Under the pieces are notes generated by a model. The model ran no database searches and was not told the origin of the DNA. It saw nothing but the letters and a program-made list of their open reading frames with translations. A stretch of DNA of 64,000 nt from Baylisascaris procyonis (Eukaryota; Nematoda; Chromadorea; Rhabditida; Ascarididae): positions 5,124,501 to 5,188,500 of the forward strand of contig JAZARR010000221.1 of assembly GCA_037389465.1 (NCBI GenBank), written 5' to 3'. Positions 13,304 to 26,375 of this stretch are shown here, piece by piece; position 1 is the stretch's first letter, and each line of letters starts with the position of its first letter. The position numbers were made by a program, and so were the translations under genes.

Positions 13304-13383
13304 CATGTGATAATCACATGCCGGCTCCATTAAAAGTTTCGCCTCATGTACGGGTCACGTGAAGATTATGTGCTGAACACGTG
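13304..13383 (-). promoter_or_regulatory. E-box cluster upstream of the homeobox gene
   Basis: Four E-boxes within 80 bp, beginning 66 bp upstream of the ATG: CATGTG (13304-13309), CACATG (13315-13320) and two perfect CACGTG sites (13356-13361 and 13378-13383). The first two form a perfect inverted repeat with 7-bp arms, CATGTGA-taa-TCACATG. CACGTG binds bHLH/bHLH-Zip dimers, so this may be a proximal control element. Function is inferred from motif density only. Confidence 0.45.
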
Positions 13384-16300
13384 AACGTACGTTTAGATTG
13401 AGTCATGGACATGAAATTCAAAGCTTCGTCGAAAAACACTATGCACTCAAAAATACGTTGAACGTTCACGTTGAGACAGAGGATATGGGTGGACTACATA
13501 GATGTAGATTCATCGAAGCACTCAATTAAGCAGCACATATAAAACTATTGCACTACGTGCACCTATAGTGCTAAATGCTTGCAGCTTACTTATTAATGAC
13601 ATTTTACATCAAAAATTTTAAGTTGAATTCATGTTTACGTATTATCAACTCAAACCTCCTCTAACGATCCGAACATAATTTACAGTGTTGACATTCAATC
13701 CGTTGCTAGGTCTGAGCTTCAAAAACTGACCCTCATCATCAGCACATTGATATATTTTGTTACTCTCCGAATTTCTTTGCTAATGAACGAGACTGATTAA
13801 TTAAGGTGCAGCGAAAATTTGATGACATTCAATAGTTCGAGATCATTTTTTTGCGATCTTTTATTATTGCTCGATCCTCACTTATTAGTTATTTTTAAAA
13901 TACACTAAACCAGGTAAAAAGGCAACAACCTAAAGATGCCACAAACGGGGCGAGGGTTATAGGATCTACGGATGAAACGACGAAATAGACGCGAACATTG
14001 CACAATTTATGGATCAATACGGAAAGAGAATGAAAAATTTGAGGGGAAAATTCCGTGATATATAATGATTGAAACAAAAAACGAGAAATCATACAGCTGG
14101 AAAGTATCAAAAAAAAGTGCTGAATGAAGCATTTGTCAGCTAATTTTTTATACTGCGCTGTACAATTATGAACACTAGGGAAATTCTTAGAATACATAAA
14201 ACTTATGAAATATTTGAACTACTAATTTATTACAACATTGCAATTTATTAGTGACTCATGATTTCAGCTATCTTTTTTAGTGTTCAGAGATGTTTATTAG
14301 ACGAAAAGAAAGGGCAATCGAGTCGAACTTGATATTGCCATTATAAAATCGATTGCTAATATTAATGGGAATTTTCAAAATTTCACAATAATTTTCGCCA
14401 AAAAGATCAGCCAAAAAGTTTGTTGTGATCGAAGCTTTAAGCAACAGCTTTAATAGACAACATCTCTACCAGATGAACTACTTTCGTTTCGAAACTAGAA
14501 AAAAAAAACAAAACAAAAAACCATTTCGTTTTGTTAATTTACAAATGAAACTACTTTTATTACAAATTCACTGCGTCTCCTTTAGAAATGCTTAGAATGT
14601 CATTCGAGTGCAGCAAAATAGCGTTTTATATTTTCCATTCGATTACGACGATCTATAGAGATATGTAAATAATGTTTCAACTTTATGCAGCAACAACTTT
14701 TAACTATTCATTAATGAATTAAGAACACTTGAAAATTTCGATGAATATTGTGAAAGTCACATCACTTTCTTTATAATTTCACAGTGATAACTTTACCAGC
14801 TTAATGGCAATCCTCATTTAAATATCTTCACACATTATAGCGTTACTAATAACTTATATTTGGAATTTCGTTAATCATTATGCCAACACTAAATAAGAAC
14901 GACTGAAGCTGCTGAACTACGCAAGAGCCGTCTTTAGCTAGATAAGATAAAACTAATCTGCATATAATGATCATCTTCTTTATATGCGTTACTGCGTCAA
15001 GTTTATCCTTTAAATACCTTCCTAGATTATATTCTTTCAAATTAACTATCAACGAGCATCTCTCTATTTTCTAGAATAAAATAACACAACATCATACTTC
15101 ACAAACGAAATATTTCGTTACTTTTATTAAAAGAAATCTAAATCCATTAGATATATATGATTAAATGAAAATATCAATCATTAATTTTGTCATAAATTCG
15201 TATATGAATCGAATAATTGTAAATAACAACGATCAACGATGAAAACATATTCTATATTCAGCGATTGTTTTTTCTCATCAATGAAAACTTTATTATTCAA
15301 TGAATTGAGACGATTCTTGAATGCTATCTTCATCAAATTTGCATATCGATATAAGAGCACAACAATCGGAACAATATATATCGTCAATGGTTCATTAAGC
15401 TAATATAACTAAACGTAGCGCTATGTAGATGAAAAGATTTGATAATGACGTAAACATATTACTCAATAAATTGATTACAACATATATATGATGGCTATTT
15501 CTATTTCATTCAACATATTACGATTGCAATATATGCCTTTTTGTATTTTGATTTCCCATTGTTCATCTCTTTTGCACTCCTCATAAATAGAAACTTAGAA
15601 TATTTTTAGCCTTTCAGTTTACTATAATTGACTTACGGAAATAAGCTTATGAAAAAAGATACGCTTTCGTAATATTTATGCATTATAAGTTAAATTTTTG
15701 CAAATTAAAAATGCTAACAAGAACAAAAAAAGGGGAATAGAGAAACAGAGAAAGATAGCGAGGGACATAGATGGAGAAAAAGAGACGAGAGTAAAGCTCA
15801 CGTAAAGCTGCAAAAAACTTAGTGCAAATCTAAGAAGAGTGCAAAATTTTTTGCTACAAATAAGAGCTGTTGAAAAAGAGATTTGTGCCTACCACTCATA
15901 AATACTTTTAAGTGCTTATAGACGGTAAACAGGCCGACCGAGCGAATTTCATTTAAAAATGTTCATAATCTTTAATTGGTGTACATAAGTTAGCATGTAA
16001 CGCAAATGATGGGTGCTAGCCGAGTCTCAGTAGAAATCAGAAGCACCACTAGAGAGCTAAAATAATTTTCTAACGATATTCGATAAGATGTGCAAAATAT
16101 CGAGCAAAGTGATTCACAATTTTAGGTTCATAAATAAAAATCTGTAAAAAAAATCACATCCATTGGCTTCGAAATATTGCGCATATAATACAATTGCACT
16201 ATTTGTTAAGATGAAGAGACCGAGTGCATAATCGTTGCATAATGTCTTATCAAATATGCTACTTTGGTTGGGATAGCAATAAGTGGACGACCATTCGAGT

Positions 16301-18060
16301 GACTACTAACTTAACAAACAAATGACCGATAGAAATACATGCATATATACGCACATACGTACATACATACATCAACTAACTGAATCACTTTGTGTTTGTT
16401 GGATCAAAAGTTCACTAATAAGAAGAAAAATAATGTTTTTGGCGGCTACAATGAAAACGACATCAAAACACAGCCCCCTAGAGCATCTAGTGCATTCCTA
16501 AAGAGGAAGAGCAATAGCCGTTACTATGCTGCGTTCTAATCTCTTCGTAACCCGCAATGTGGTTGCTATTTCTTGATCGCCGGCGTCGTTTGATATTTAT
16601 CATTGCATATTTGATTGTCTACAGTCCGATCACAAAGCTTTCACTAAAAAAAAGGAAGTTTTTCTGAAACATTTTGTTTATGTAATGTTTATTTTCTTAG
16701 AAAACGACAATTTATTATGACGTAAATTGTGATCTTTTTTCGCATATATGCTGAGCGTTTGGCCATGGAGTATACAAAATTCCATCGGAAAGCTGCAAAC
16801 TGCCTCTAAGTAAAGACGGAAACTACATAAAATTCCATAAACGAAAAAGGCTTCTCGAAAAATATTCAAGTAAAATTCTATTGTTCCATTATCGCTAACG
16901 AATTTCCGCTAACAGCCTTTCGTAAAAATTAATTTCCATTCAGTTTAATTCATAAATCAATTTTGCACCCAATTATTTGAACACCTAATAAACATATACA
17001 CCTACACACAAAATTATTTGAAGCAATTTTCATCAGAAAATTTAATAATGCGATATTTTATTTGATAGTGATCGCATTGAGTAAACACTTATTGATATGG
17101 AGGCAATTATTCCCATTTCACTCATTATTCTTATTTTCATAATTTGAGAGTAAAGCTTTTAATATAAGAAACGGATAATTCGTAGACTTCTCTTAATAAG
17201 CGAATAATTGAATGAGATCAAAGAATGAAAATTCGTTGAGCGTGTTTTTCTACGTAAACATCTAATTGATGATCACGAGTAATCGTAATGAGTGAAGTAG
17301 CAATAGTGAAACTACTCTGCTATTATTTTTATTTGCATCAATAAATAGTACATTTCAAATCTTACTTATTTAACACTAATTGACGTTAACCACTATTATA
17401 TTTGAGTGAGACGCATGTTTTTTTTTCAAGGTGTACATTAATCACATGTTAGCATAAAATTTTAGAGTTGAAAGATATACAGTAGTCATTTCTTTTAGGT
17501 TTTCTGGAAAGATATGGTTTCCGATTTTCCATCACTGCAAGCGTTGCCGTCGTAGAACGAAGGTGTTTTGAAATTCTCAGATACTTAGAGGACATGTCGG
17601 GAATTTTCGAATGGGTTATAAAGTTTAGACGTTGATAAATCTTAGCCAAAATTTGATTCGACTATAATTTATTTATTAAAAATCAGAAAATGAGAACAAA
17701 TAGCAAATTTAATTTAAGGCGCTTTCAAGCCTGACGATTCTGTGATAGCATGGTGGGCAAATCGTGTGAATTGATGGTGACTAATGAGCCGTTGAAGTTT
17801 GAAGTGATGTCAATTCAAGCTATCAGACCCCAAAGTAATATGAGTGAGAGGCTGTCTAAACCTTAAATTTGGTAAGCCATCAGTACTTCAGATCTACCAA
17901 AATAAAAGCATTTTTCTTTGAAGGTTTCCAGCCGGAGTATCTCAAGTCTATATCGTTTTTAACCTCAATTTTAAGAGGTGTAATAAAGTTGCAAACGTCG
18001 GAGTCACTCATTTCAAATTGTTCATTATTCTTAGACGATGATGCGGAAATTGAGGTCTCA

Positions 18061-18168
18061 CAACACCTGGAATTAGGTTCCATACAAATTATACCTTTGT
18101 TTGCCTTTAATAGTCAACACTTGGAACCAGGTGGGTTGCATACAAAATATACCTTGGCGTTTGTTAGT
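18061..18168. repeat. Two-copy direct repeat of about 54 bp
   Basis: CAACACYTGGAAYYAGGT...CATACAAAWTATACCTT appears at 18061-18114 and again at 18115-18168, with small compensating indels. It lies in an open + strand frame (17869-18240), where the copies read SQHLELG and SQHLEPG, but nothing else supports that frame as a gene. Confidence 0.7.
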
Positions 18169-21100
18169 TTATCATGCTGTACTTATACATGCCTATGTGT
18201 ACAACTTGTCTGTCCGCTATGCAACCGACGGGTGCGATAACCATTTCAATATTGTGCGAATTCATTTGAAGGTTTTTTGAAATGCACTCAGGAATAGATC
18301 ATTCACTTATTTTTGGATGTTTGGATAACATTTTTGAGATTTTTGATAGATTCTCATGACCGGAAACAATAATTTTTTTAATAATAATTTTATAATAAAA
18401 AATTTCTATATAATAAATAAATAACAGAGGGCCTCATAACGTTGAGGAGAATTGTGATGTTCTGCAACCGAAACTCCTGCTGAACCATCGGGAAAGCCAC
18501 GGAACTACAAAACACAACCACTCAACCGTGATGATGCGTTCATTCTTAGAAGGTTTTTCTGTAGAAAATTTTTGAACAACAAAAACCTCTCAAACTTTAT
18601 GGAAGTATTGTCATATCATCAACTATAAGGACCTATTGAGAACATTTTCCGTTTTAATGCCAGCAATTATTTCTCATGAGAAAATACAGCGGCTTTTAAG
18701 CGATTGTTGAATAGCAGTCGCAGAAAAAAAATCTTCTTCTCCAAATCTACTATTGGTAGATGTTAGCGTCTCGCATAAATCGATTGTCGTTCAGACTTTT
18801 TTAAGACTCACCGTGGTTGGGCGATCCTAACCAGCGATGCGGTATAAAATATTTGATCAATAAAATTCAAGTAAACGCTCATATTCATTTGGGTCAACTT
18901 ATCGTGATGCAGTGATTAGGATTTTTTGATAACGCCCTTACGAGAAATTTTAGTGAATCTATTCGGCCTATGAAATTTCTTTATCATGAAAATAGCAATC
19001 GCATCTATTCATAGCCAAAAGGACGATATAATAATAAATGAGCAATTCTAACGCGAATTATTTCATTGTTACCCTTAGAGTAATAGTTTCTCTTCATTCT
19101 ATTAGGTTGTAGTGCAAATCATTATGTAATATTAATTAAAAATAGAAAATTGAATGAATTAACGCACGTGGAATAGTGGATTAAAGATCCAATATCAATG
19201 AATTGCTAATTATCTATGAGTGCATTTGTTTTCTTTTTTTTTTTTATAAAATTAGCAGAGAAATTCACTTTAGCATACTCAAATGAAATTTTGCGTCGAA
19301 CGACTGCAAAATTCAATCATCAAAGAACGCAAAGCAAACAACTTAGTATACAACGTAATATTAGCGTTTTCAACTGAATAACTCTCCGCTCACTTTAATC
19401 GGAATTCAATTATCTGCGCATTAATAATTTAAGAATAATGAACCCTTCGAAAATGTATGCTCATGAATAGCAATAAACATTTAAAATTTGGCTGAAAGAT
19501 TCGAAAATTATCACCTCAAACTTTTATGGCCTCAAACTGTAAAACTGTAAAGAGTATGAGAACCGTACTGTGAAAATATTCTCCAAAACTACTACAGAAA
19601 TAAAGGGATGAAAAGATCGGTGAGAAATATAAACTAAAGTCCACTTCCTCGAACATGCAATTGGCTATGAAATTTTCCTTATTAAACCATAAATGTATGC
19701 GGTCTTTCGAATCTTCATGATAATAAGGACAAAGTTTTGCTTGAATGTGAGATAAATTACGCTTAAAATATAAAATAGAGTAAGAAATACAAATATCATC
19801 AAAGAAATAGAGGAATATATAAGAACGATGTAAGGTGTTTTTGCATTCTTCTCATCTGACAATCGATTTCTTTAATTAGCAAAGAGTTAATGAAACCCGC
19901 AAAATAATGCTTTCAAATTTTGGTTGATCATTCCTCTTACACAAATCCAAAAAGAATTCGTTTTCTTTAAGAATTCATCGGTATTTGCAGGTAAACTCCA
20001 TGCAAACTTTACATGCTCATAACTTAATTCGAAATTGATGAAGTAACTGGAAGATTGCGTAATAACTCGATTCGCAATCAATCGTAGATTGTAAAGTAGT
20101 TCATAGGAAAGGAATGCATAGATAAGCACAAATTAAATCATATAGTCGACTCATATAAAGAAATTTTATTGCGTTTATGACATTTTTCAACTATATAATC
20201 AGAGAAATTCCATGATAATATTAATTTCTATAATTATAATTTTTGTAAGAAATGTTTAATTTTGACATTAATTAGTGATCGAGTAGATTTCTATGAACTT
20301 CGATATAGCTAATAATTAATAATAAAGTGCTTCGCCGTTAGGAAAGATGATATGGAATGCGCAAAAGAAAAAAGTTTGCTAATAGAGCAATTAGTTTATG
20401 CTTGAGGCACTAAACGGCCGATGAGTTAATCAACAAGTTAGAAGAAGTATGTGTGTGTGTGTGGAAATAGCTTTAACGAAATAGCTTCAATGAAAAATAT
20501 ATTAGATCGGCGTTGACGCTTGTTCATCAATTTTAAAGCCTTCATAATGCTGCATGCGAAAATCAACTTGTTACTACTTGTAGCTTTGAAGTGACGTCAT
20601 ATTTTGGGATTCTAGATGAAAATCTAATTAATAGAGGTGATTAAAAAGCGACAGGTAAGTACGGATGTGAATAATTTTCTGAGAACTTTTCAGAAGAGCT
20701 TTTTGTATTTATTTGCAATGAGAAAATCCATTTCGAAAGACGATTTCTACTCGAGAAGAACAAAAAACCTATAACCTACATAATTGCAATATTCATATCA
20801 TGCAAATTTAGCTGGCTCAAAATTCACCAAGCGATGGACCATGGGAGAGGTACTTGGACGTGGAAAAATTCGTAAGAAGTACGGTCATGGCGGAGTTTCA
20901 ATATCTTTTAGGAGTTGACGTTTAGAGCTTAAGAGCCAAAAATAGGAAAGAAACACTGAACCATTCTGAACTGGTACATAATAAACTGATGGAGACATCT
21001 TGAGAAACTTTTCCGCGTGTTGAATAAGTGAGTTTGTTGTTCAAAGTAGTCAAAATCGTCCCTCAAGATTCCAGCTCACTTTGATCAGTGAAAATTATGA

Positions 21101-22186
21101 ATTTCGTCCTTAAAAAAGAAAATAATTTCATCTGTCTACATTTTTGAACTGAAGCTTGCAATGGTATTCAACCAAACAAAGTAGGGCACATATCTTCCGG
21201 TAGAATTTTTTGAAAAGGTAGAATTTTAAACATGCAAAATTTAGAGATACATGCATAAATTTGCATAAATTGCAGATAAACAAATGTGTAAATTTATTTA
21301 CATTAATATATCTAAATTTGTGCATCTCCAATTTCTTCATGCTGTTCTATTTCCACTCATAAACGTACGATACACTTCTTATGGTTTATTGTTTCCTATG
21401 ATCCAGGACTACTGGATGTGTCCTCAGGTAACAATGAAAAAAACGAAGAAGCTGTGGGAGGAAATCATAAGTGCGAAAATTGTTGCCTTTTTTCTGTGCA
21501 TTATTCTATGCAATCATACAGAGGATAGCTTGTGGAGAATGCGGCTATCACAGAAAGGATTGATTGAATAATCTACTCAAGAAGACAAAGCAAGTAGGGA
21601 AAATTTCCTTTCTTTGTTGAAAAAAAGCATTTCCGGTTAAAAAAATCTATCCCTCTTAAAATCTAAACTAAACTAACTGAAATCAACCAAAATCTTTTGC
21701 AGCATTTAATGGATTACCCATTTACTTGTTGGTTCATTGTTAGGAAATCCGCCATGCAAAATCTGAAAATAACGACAATCAACAAAAATAAGATATGCAA
21801 AAAGTAGTATTAAAAAAAAATCGAGGAAAACGTCTGCTTTAGCATCATTTCTGGCATAGATTCGAAAAAAAATCACCTCGCAAGCAAAACAAAATAACCA
21901 ACGACATGTTGATTATTTCTATTAATGGTGAATTAAAAATGAAGCGGGTGAACGCAGTCTCAAACGTAAAATGATCTTCAAATGAATTTTCAATCTTTCA
22001 TCGATTGTTTGTTTTTTTTTTTTAGTTAAATGAATGATCGACCGCATAAATTTCTAACAGAGAATGCAAACAAGTTATTTACGGTTTCACGCTCAACTAT
22101 TGATTTCACTCAATAAAGAAACAAAAAACAGTAATTACTATATTTATTAGTGACTTGTAGGGAAAATATTTTTTATTTTCTATTAG

Positions 22187-22332
22187 TGCGAAATCTCATT
22201 GATAAATTTCAAATAGATAAAAAAATATTTCACGTTCTTTTTAAGGATTATGAAGCCGATCGGAGCGATTTGCTAAGAAACGAGCTGAGTAAAATATTAG
22301 TCAACTTGCGTCATATAAACTTTCACGAATAT
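22187..22332 (+). CDS. Possible isolated coding exon, unrecognised
   Basis: A 146-bp open segment between acceptor TTTTCTATTAG and donor GTAATC. It encodes about 48 residues rich in charged and aliphatic amino acids (starts RNLIDKFQIDKKIF, contains DYEADRSDLLRNELSK), less A/T-biased than the surrounding DNA. It enters in phase 1 and leaves in phase 0, compatible with the + strand exon at 31717. No family recognised. It may be chance. Confidence 0.22.
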
Positions 22333-25000
22333 GTAATCAACAATGCAAAAAAAACTTCCTCTTTTTTTTTTCGCTGTGAACTTATTTGAGGCAATTTAAA
22401 AAAAAAATTTTTTTTGCAGTAATTAATTTCGATGTTAATTTTCATCTTAAATAAGCGATAATTCTGCAACGTCTATAAAGCATAAATGCACAAGTGTATC
22501 AAATATATACATGAATGCAATATTCATTTTTTTACGTATTATATTTGAAAAATCAATATCAAAACAAAAGGGATTCACAAGAGAAGAGTTCACATAAATG
22601 TATACTTTTCTAAGACTACAGTTGCAAATCGCCGACACGAATAATAAATTATACGTAATGGGGCAGGTGTTCAACTTTCAGCTGACAGCTTAAAAGAATT
22701 TTCTGCAAAAAAAAGGCACTTTTTACATATGTGTTACGATCTTTCTTGTTGCATAAGCATTAAATTCCATACAAAATTTAAAAAAAAGTATCTTGCTGAG
22801 GTGATTAAAATTTGAAATCCCTTACGCATTAATAACAAAATGAAAATTGATGTATGAGTCATTGTTGTTCTCGTCAAATATTATAGCCGCCATAGTAGGT
22901 CGGTGGAAAGTGGCGCAAATGGCAATTAGTGGGTAGTGGTTGATCGCTGATCAGGGACGAACTGAAAATGCTATAGCCGTAGGGATGCTATGGAGCCATT
23001 TGCCGGACATGTTTATAATTTTACTTCGAGTGGAAAATTGATCACATTTTTTCTCAAAAAAAAAGAAAGAAAACCATACAATATTCTCTAAAGTGCATGG
23101 GAATGGATCGTTAAAGATGAGAAATACACAATTAATATATTAGACGCATAACGCAACAACTAAGCAAGAAAGCTAACAACATAGAAATAGCTTAAACTAA
23201 TCCTAAGCATCATCAATAATATAAGTGATCGTTGAGGTGAATGATTAAAATTAGTGGCGGTTAAGAGAGATTCCTCGTCGTATAATGAGGAGAGGGTTCG
23301 CACACTAAGCGATAACGTATTCAACACTACTAATAAACGTTCATAATTGCTTCACTAACAACTAATTACATGTTACTCATTCGTTATGCATCCAAGACAA
23401 CCGCATAATGCGTTTTGATGCTTTTGCTGAGGGGCAAGTAAATACATACACGCACAAATACATTTCACATTTATCACTCATGTATATCATAATACAAAAT
23501 ATCTTATTATTTATTTAAATAAATTTTGTACTCAGTGTTAAAGCAACGTTGATTTACTCGTAATAAAATCGGTTGAAATGGTTAAATTGTACTAACTTTA
23601 CACCTCCACATAGTAGGCGTTAAATTTGTTGGCAAATATCGTCAAGAAAATTAAATCAAAAACATCGGTAGCGGTATACCTAGAATATTAGTTTATCATT
23701 TATTGGCTTCTTTTCGAGAAAATTGCTAAACGTCATGTCTCCTTCAAATATCGTTTCGTTTCACTGTGGTTTTTATGCGTGTTTCGGCTTGATTTATAAG
23801 CACTCAGTTCCACAACTTTACCATCAACGCTTATAGGGTTGAAGCTATCAGGTGAGATATGCAGGAACATATGAACTGAAAAAAAGACGAACACATATGC
23901 ATACGTAAGTGAGACGCAACAACAATTTTTGCACATTATCAAACTACCTGATTTCAGATTCGCGTAAGTTGACTTCAATTATACAGATATCTGAAGAAAT
24001 TTCTGCTAAGTTTTGCGAACTTCTACAAGTATAATTCGCTATAGCGCATTATGACGATGTGGAGCATTTGCTAAAGCGATCTATGGCTAGCATCAAGCAG
24101 ATGCTCAAGCGCCAACAAATAATTAATTCATTACGGGCAATAATGCATTCATAATTTAAATAAGCATTTTGCCAATCGAAATCTCCATCAAGTGGTCGTA
24201 TTTTAACTAATTTTTTTTTCATAATTGATCGTAAACAAAAATCCAACCAGCTGAAAGCGAATTTCAGCACTTCAATAGACGGATACCGTGTGGTCTACAT
24301 TATGTTCATCGGCGTTCGTTGTTATGGCTTCATTTGAAGCTGATTTATTTGAACTATTTCGCAGCCTGAAGACAAACTGACAGACAAAAATACACATGCA
24401 CAGATACCATCTTGCGAAAAAAAAGACAAATAGTGCATATACGAATAGAAGCTTGCAAAGAGGTATAAGAAATATTCTATCGAAATTTTTTTCATCTATT
24501 GATTTAGTAATTGCAATGATGACTAAAGAACAAATACAATTTCTAAATAAAGAAACGCGAAAATAGAAGTTTGACTGTGAATGAAATCTGACGTTTATGT
24601 GAGAATGGAAAAAGTATTAAGTGCAAAAGCCGACTAAAAGAGCTTTTGCAATTTGCAGCTAATTGCAAATTCAATCAAGCTTGAAAGTAAATAACTTAAG
24701 AAATAATCATCCAGAAAATCGTGCAGTTAAATATAATTCTATTGTACTCTGTATAATATGAATTTTCAATAAGATTAAGTGGTAAATAGCAATGGTTTGC
24801 TCGGATTTTCCTAAATAATTTAAACATTACTATTATGTAGATAATTTAACAAATCTACGGCATTTTATGATCATATTAGATGAAAAAATTTTTTATTTTT
24901 GGTGTTAGTAGCGCAAATTACATCTTAATTTCCAGTCATTCTTGCAAATGGATTTTTAAAGAATTTAAGTAGAGTAATGAATTTTAATGAATGTTAAATT

Positions 25001-25250
25001 AATAACAACAATAATAATAATAATAATAATAACAATGACAACAATAATAAATAAATAAACAATAAATAAATAATAAATAATAAATGATAAATAATAAATA
25101 ATAAATAATAAATAATAAATAATAAATAATAAATAATAAATAATAAATAATAAATAATGAATAATAAATAATAAATAATAAATAATGAACAATAAATAAT
25201 AAATAATAAACAATAAATAATTAATAATTAACAATTAATAATAAAAATAA
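25001..25250. repeat. (AAT)n and (TAATAAA)n repeat array
   Basis: About 250 bp that starts as an ATA/AAT trinucleotide tract and becomes a heptamer array TAATAAA with a few G or C substitutions. The long open frame across it on the - strand is a low-complexity artefact. Confidence 0.9.
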
Positions 25251-26351
25251 ATAATCTGCACGGCTTCGGCAGCTGGAATTTGTGAGGCTAAGTATCAACT
25301 TTATTTCATAAGGGCAAACATCTAAATCGTAAATGAAGACCGTGTTCGAGGACTTTAATTATTCTCTGTAACTGCCACGCCTGCAGATCGCCATATATAC
25401 AACGAAAATCACCCAATCTTACTGGCAACATACTGAAATACGTTTTATTGGTGCAATCTTTGCATATACACTGTTTATTATACAAAAACTGACGTTGCAA
25501 ATTACTTATTTAATCGACTTTGTGAACGCTATATTCTTCGCATGGAAAATTGCTCAATTTAGGGCCTCACAGAGAACGAGCTATTGGTTATGAGTAGAGA
25601 CTCCCTGGATCTTCCAAGAAATTTTCCAGCTGAGAGACGAGAGAACTCTACAGCTCTGCCTCCGACAATAGGCCACTCATGAGTGACCATTGTTCTAAGA
25701 ATTAAGGCTTAAGCTTATGCTCTAATACGACAGTTGGCTTTATAACATTTGCTAATGTCAAAAAAATTTTGCTAAAATCACATTGCGTGTGTAACAGGTA
25801 AATGATGAGGTAGTGGAGGAGTGAGAATTAAGAAGGGAATAGATGAGTGATTGCTCGATGTGAAAATATCATAGAAACGAGTGACGAATAGCGCGGTTCG
25901 ATGTTAAAATGAAGGCACTAATCGTTGAAATTAAGAAAAGGTTTCTTCGCTGATATATTTGAGGTCGATAATTAGAAGCGCCGCACACTATGTTTTATAA
26001 AACGAGAAATGGAAGGTTGATTGCACACCTCAGCGTATATAAATGTTGTACTTTTCTCAATTAAATAAGCACCTATCATTTGAAGGAAATAGCACAATAA
26101 TGTATATGCCATTGCACACTTCAACTTAACCTTTAAATGATCGAAAACATTGTCATTATTGCTATTGTTTAGAAATAGCGTTTCTTATATAGCCGAAGAG
26201 CAAAACAGATAATCGAAATAATTTATATCTTTTGCACAAAACGAGCGAATAAACGCGGAAATGCTGAAAAATCTTCAATTTGCACAAAATATGCTATTGA
26301 ACAAAAAGTTTTCTATCATCCGAACGTGTGCAAGCTTGTATACATGTGTCG

Positions 26352-26375
26352 GTCTGTCTGTCTGTCTGTCTGTCT
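26352..26375. repeat. (TCTG)n microsatellite
   Basis: About six uninterrupted GTCT units in the gene-poor region. Confidence 0.9.

Noticed and set aside
21284..21571. + strand frame with a hydrophobic segment (AKIVAFFLCIILC)
   Set aside because: Donor-like CAG|GTAACA exists inside it, but its phase does not fit the next candidate exon and no start or acceptor is convincing.
24965..25234. 89-residue - strand frame of Leu-Phe-Ile-Tyr repeats
   Set aside because: Translation of the (TAATAAA)n array; no splice sites or gene context.
25306..25500. 64-residue - strand frame with CICKDC
   Set aside because: Slightly coding-like, but no phase-compatible neighbours, no ATG-supported start and no recognisable domain.
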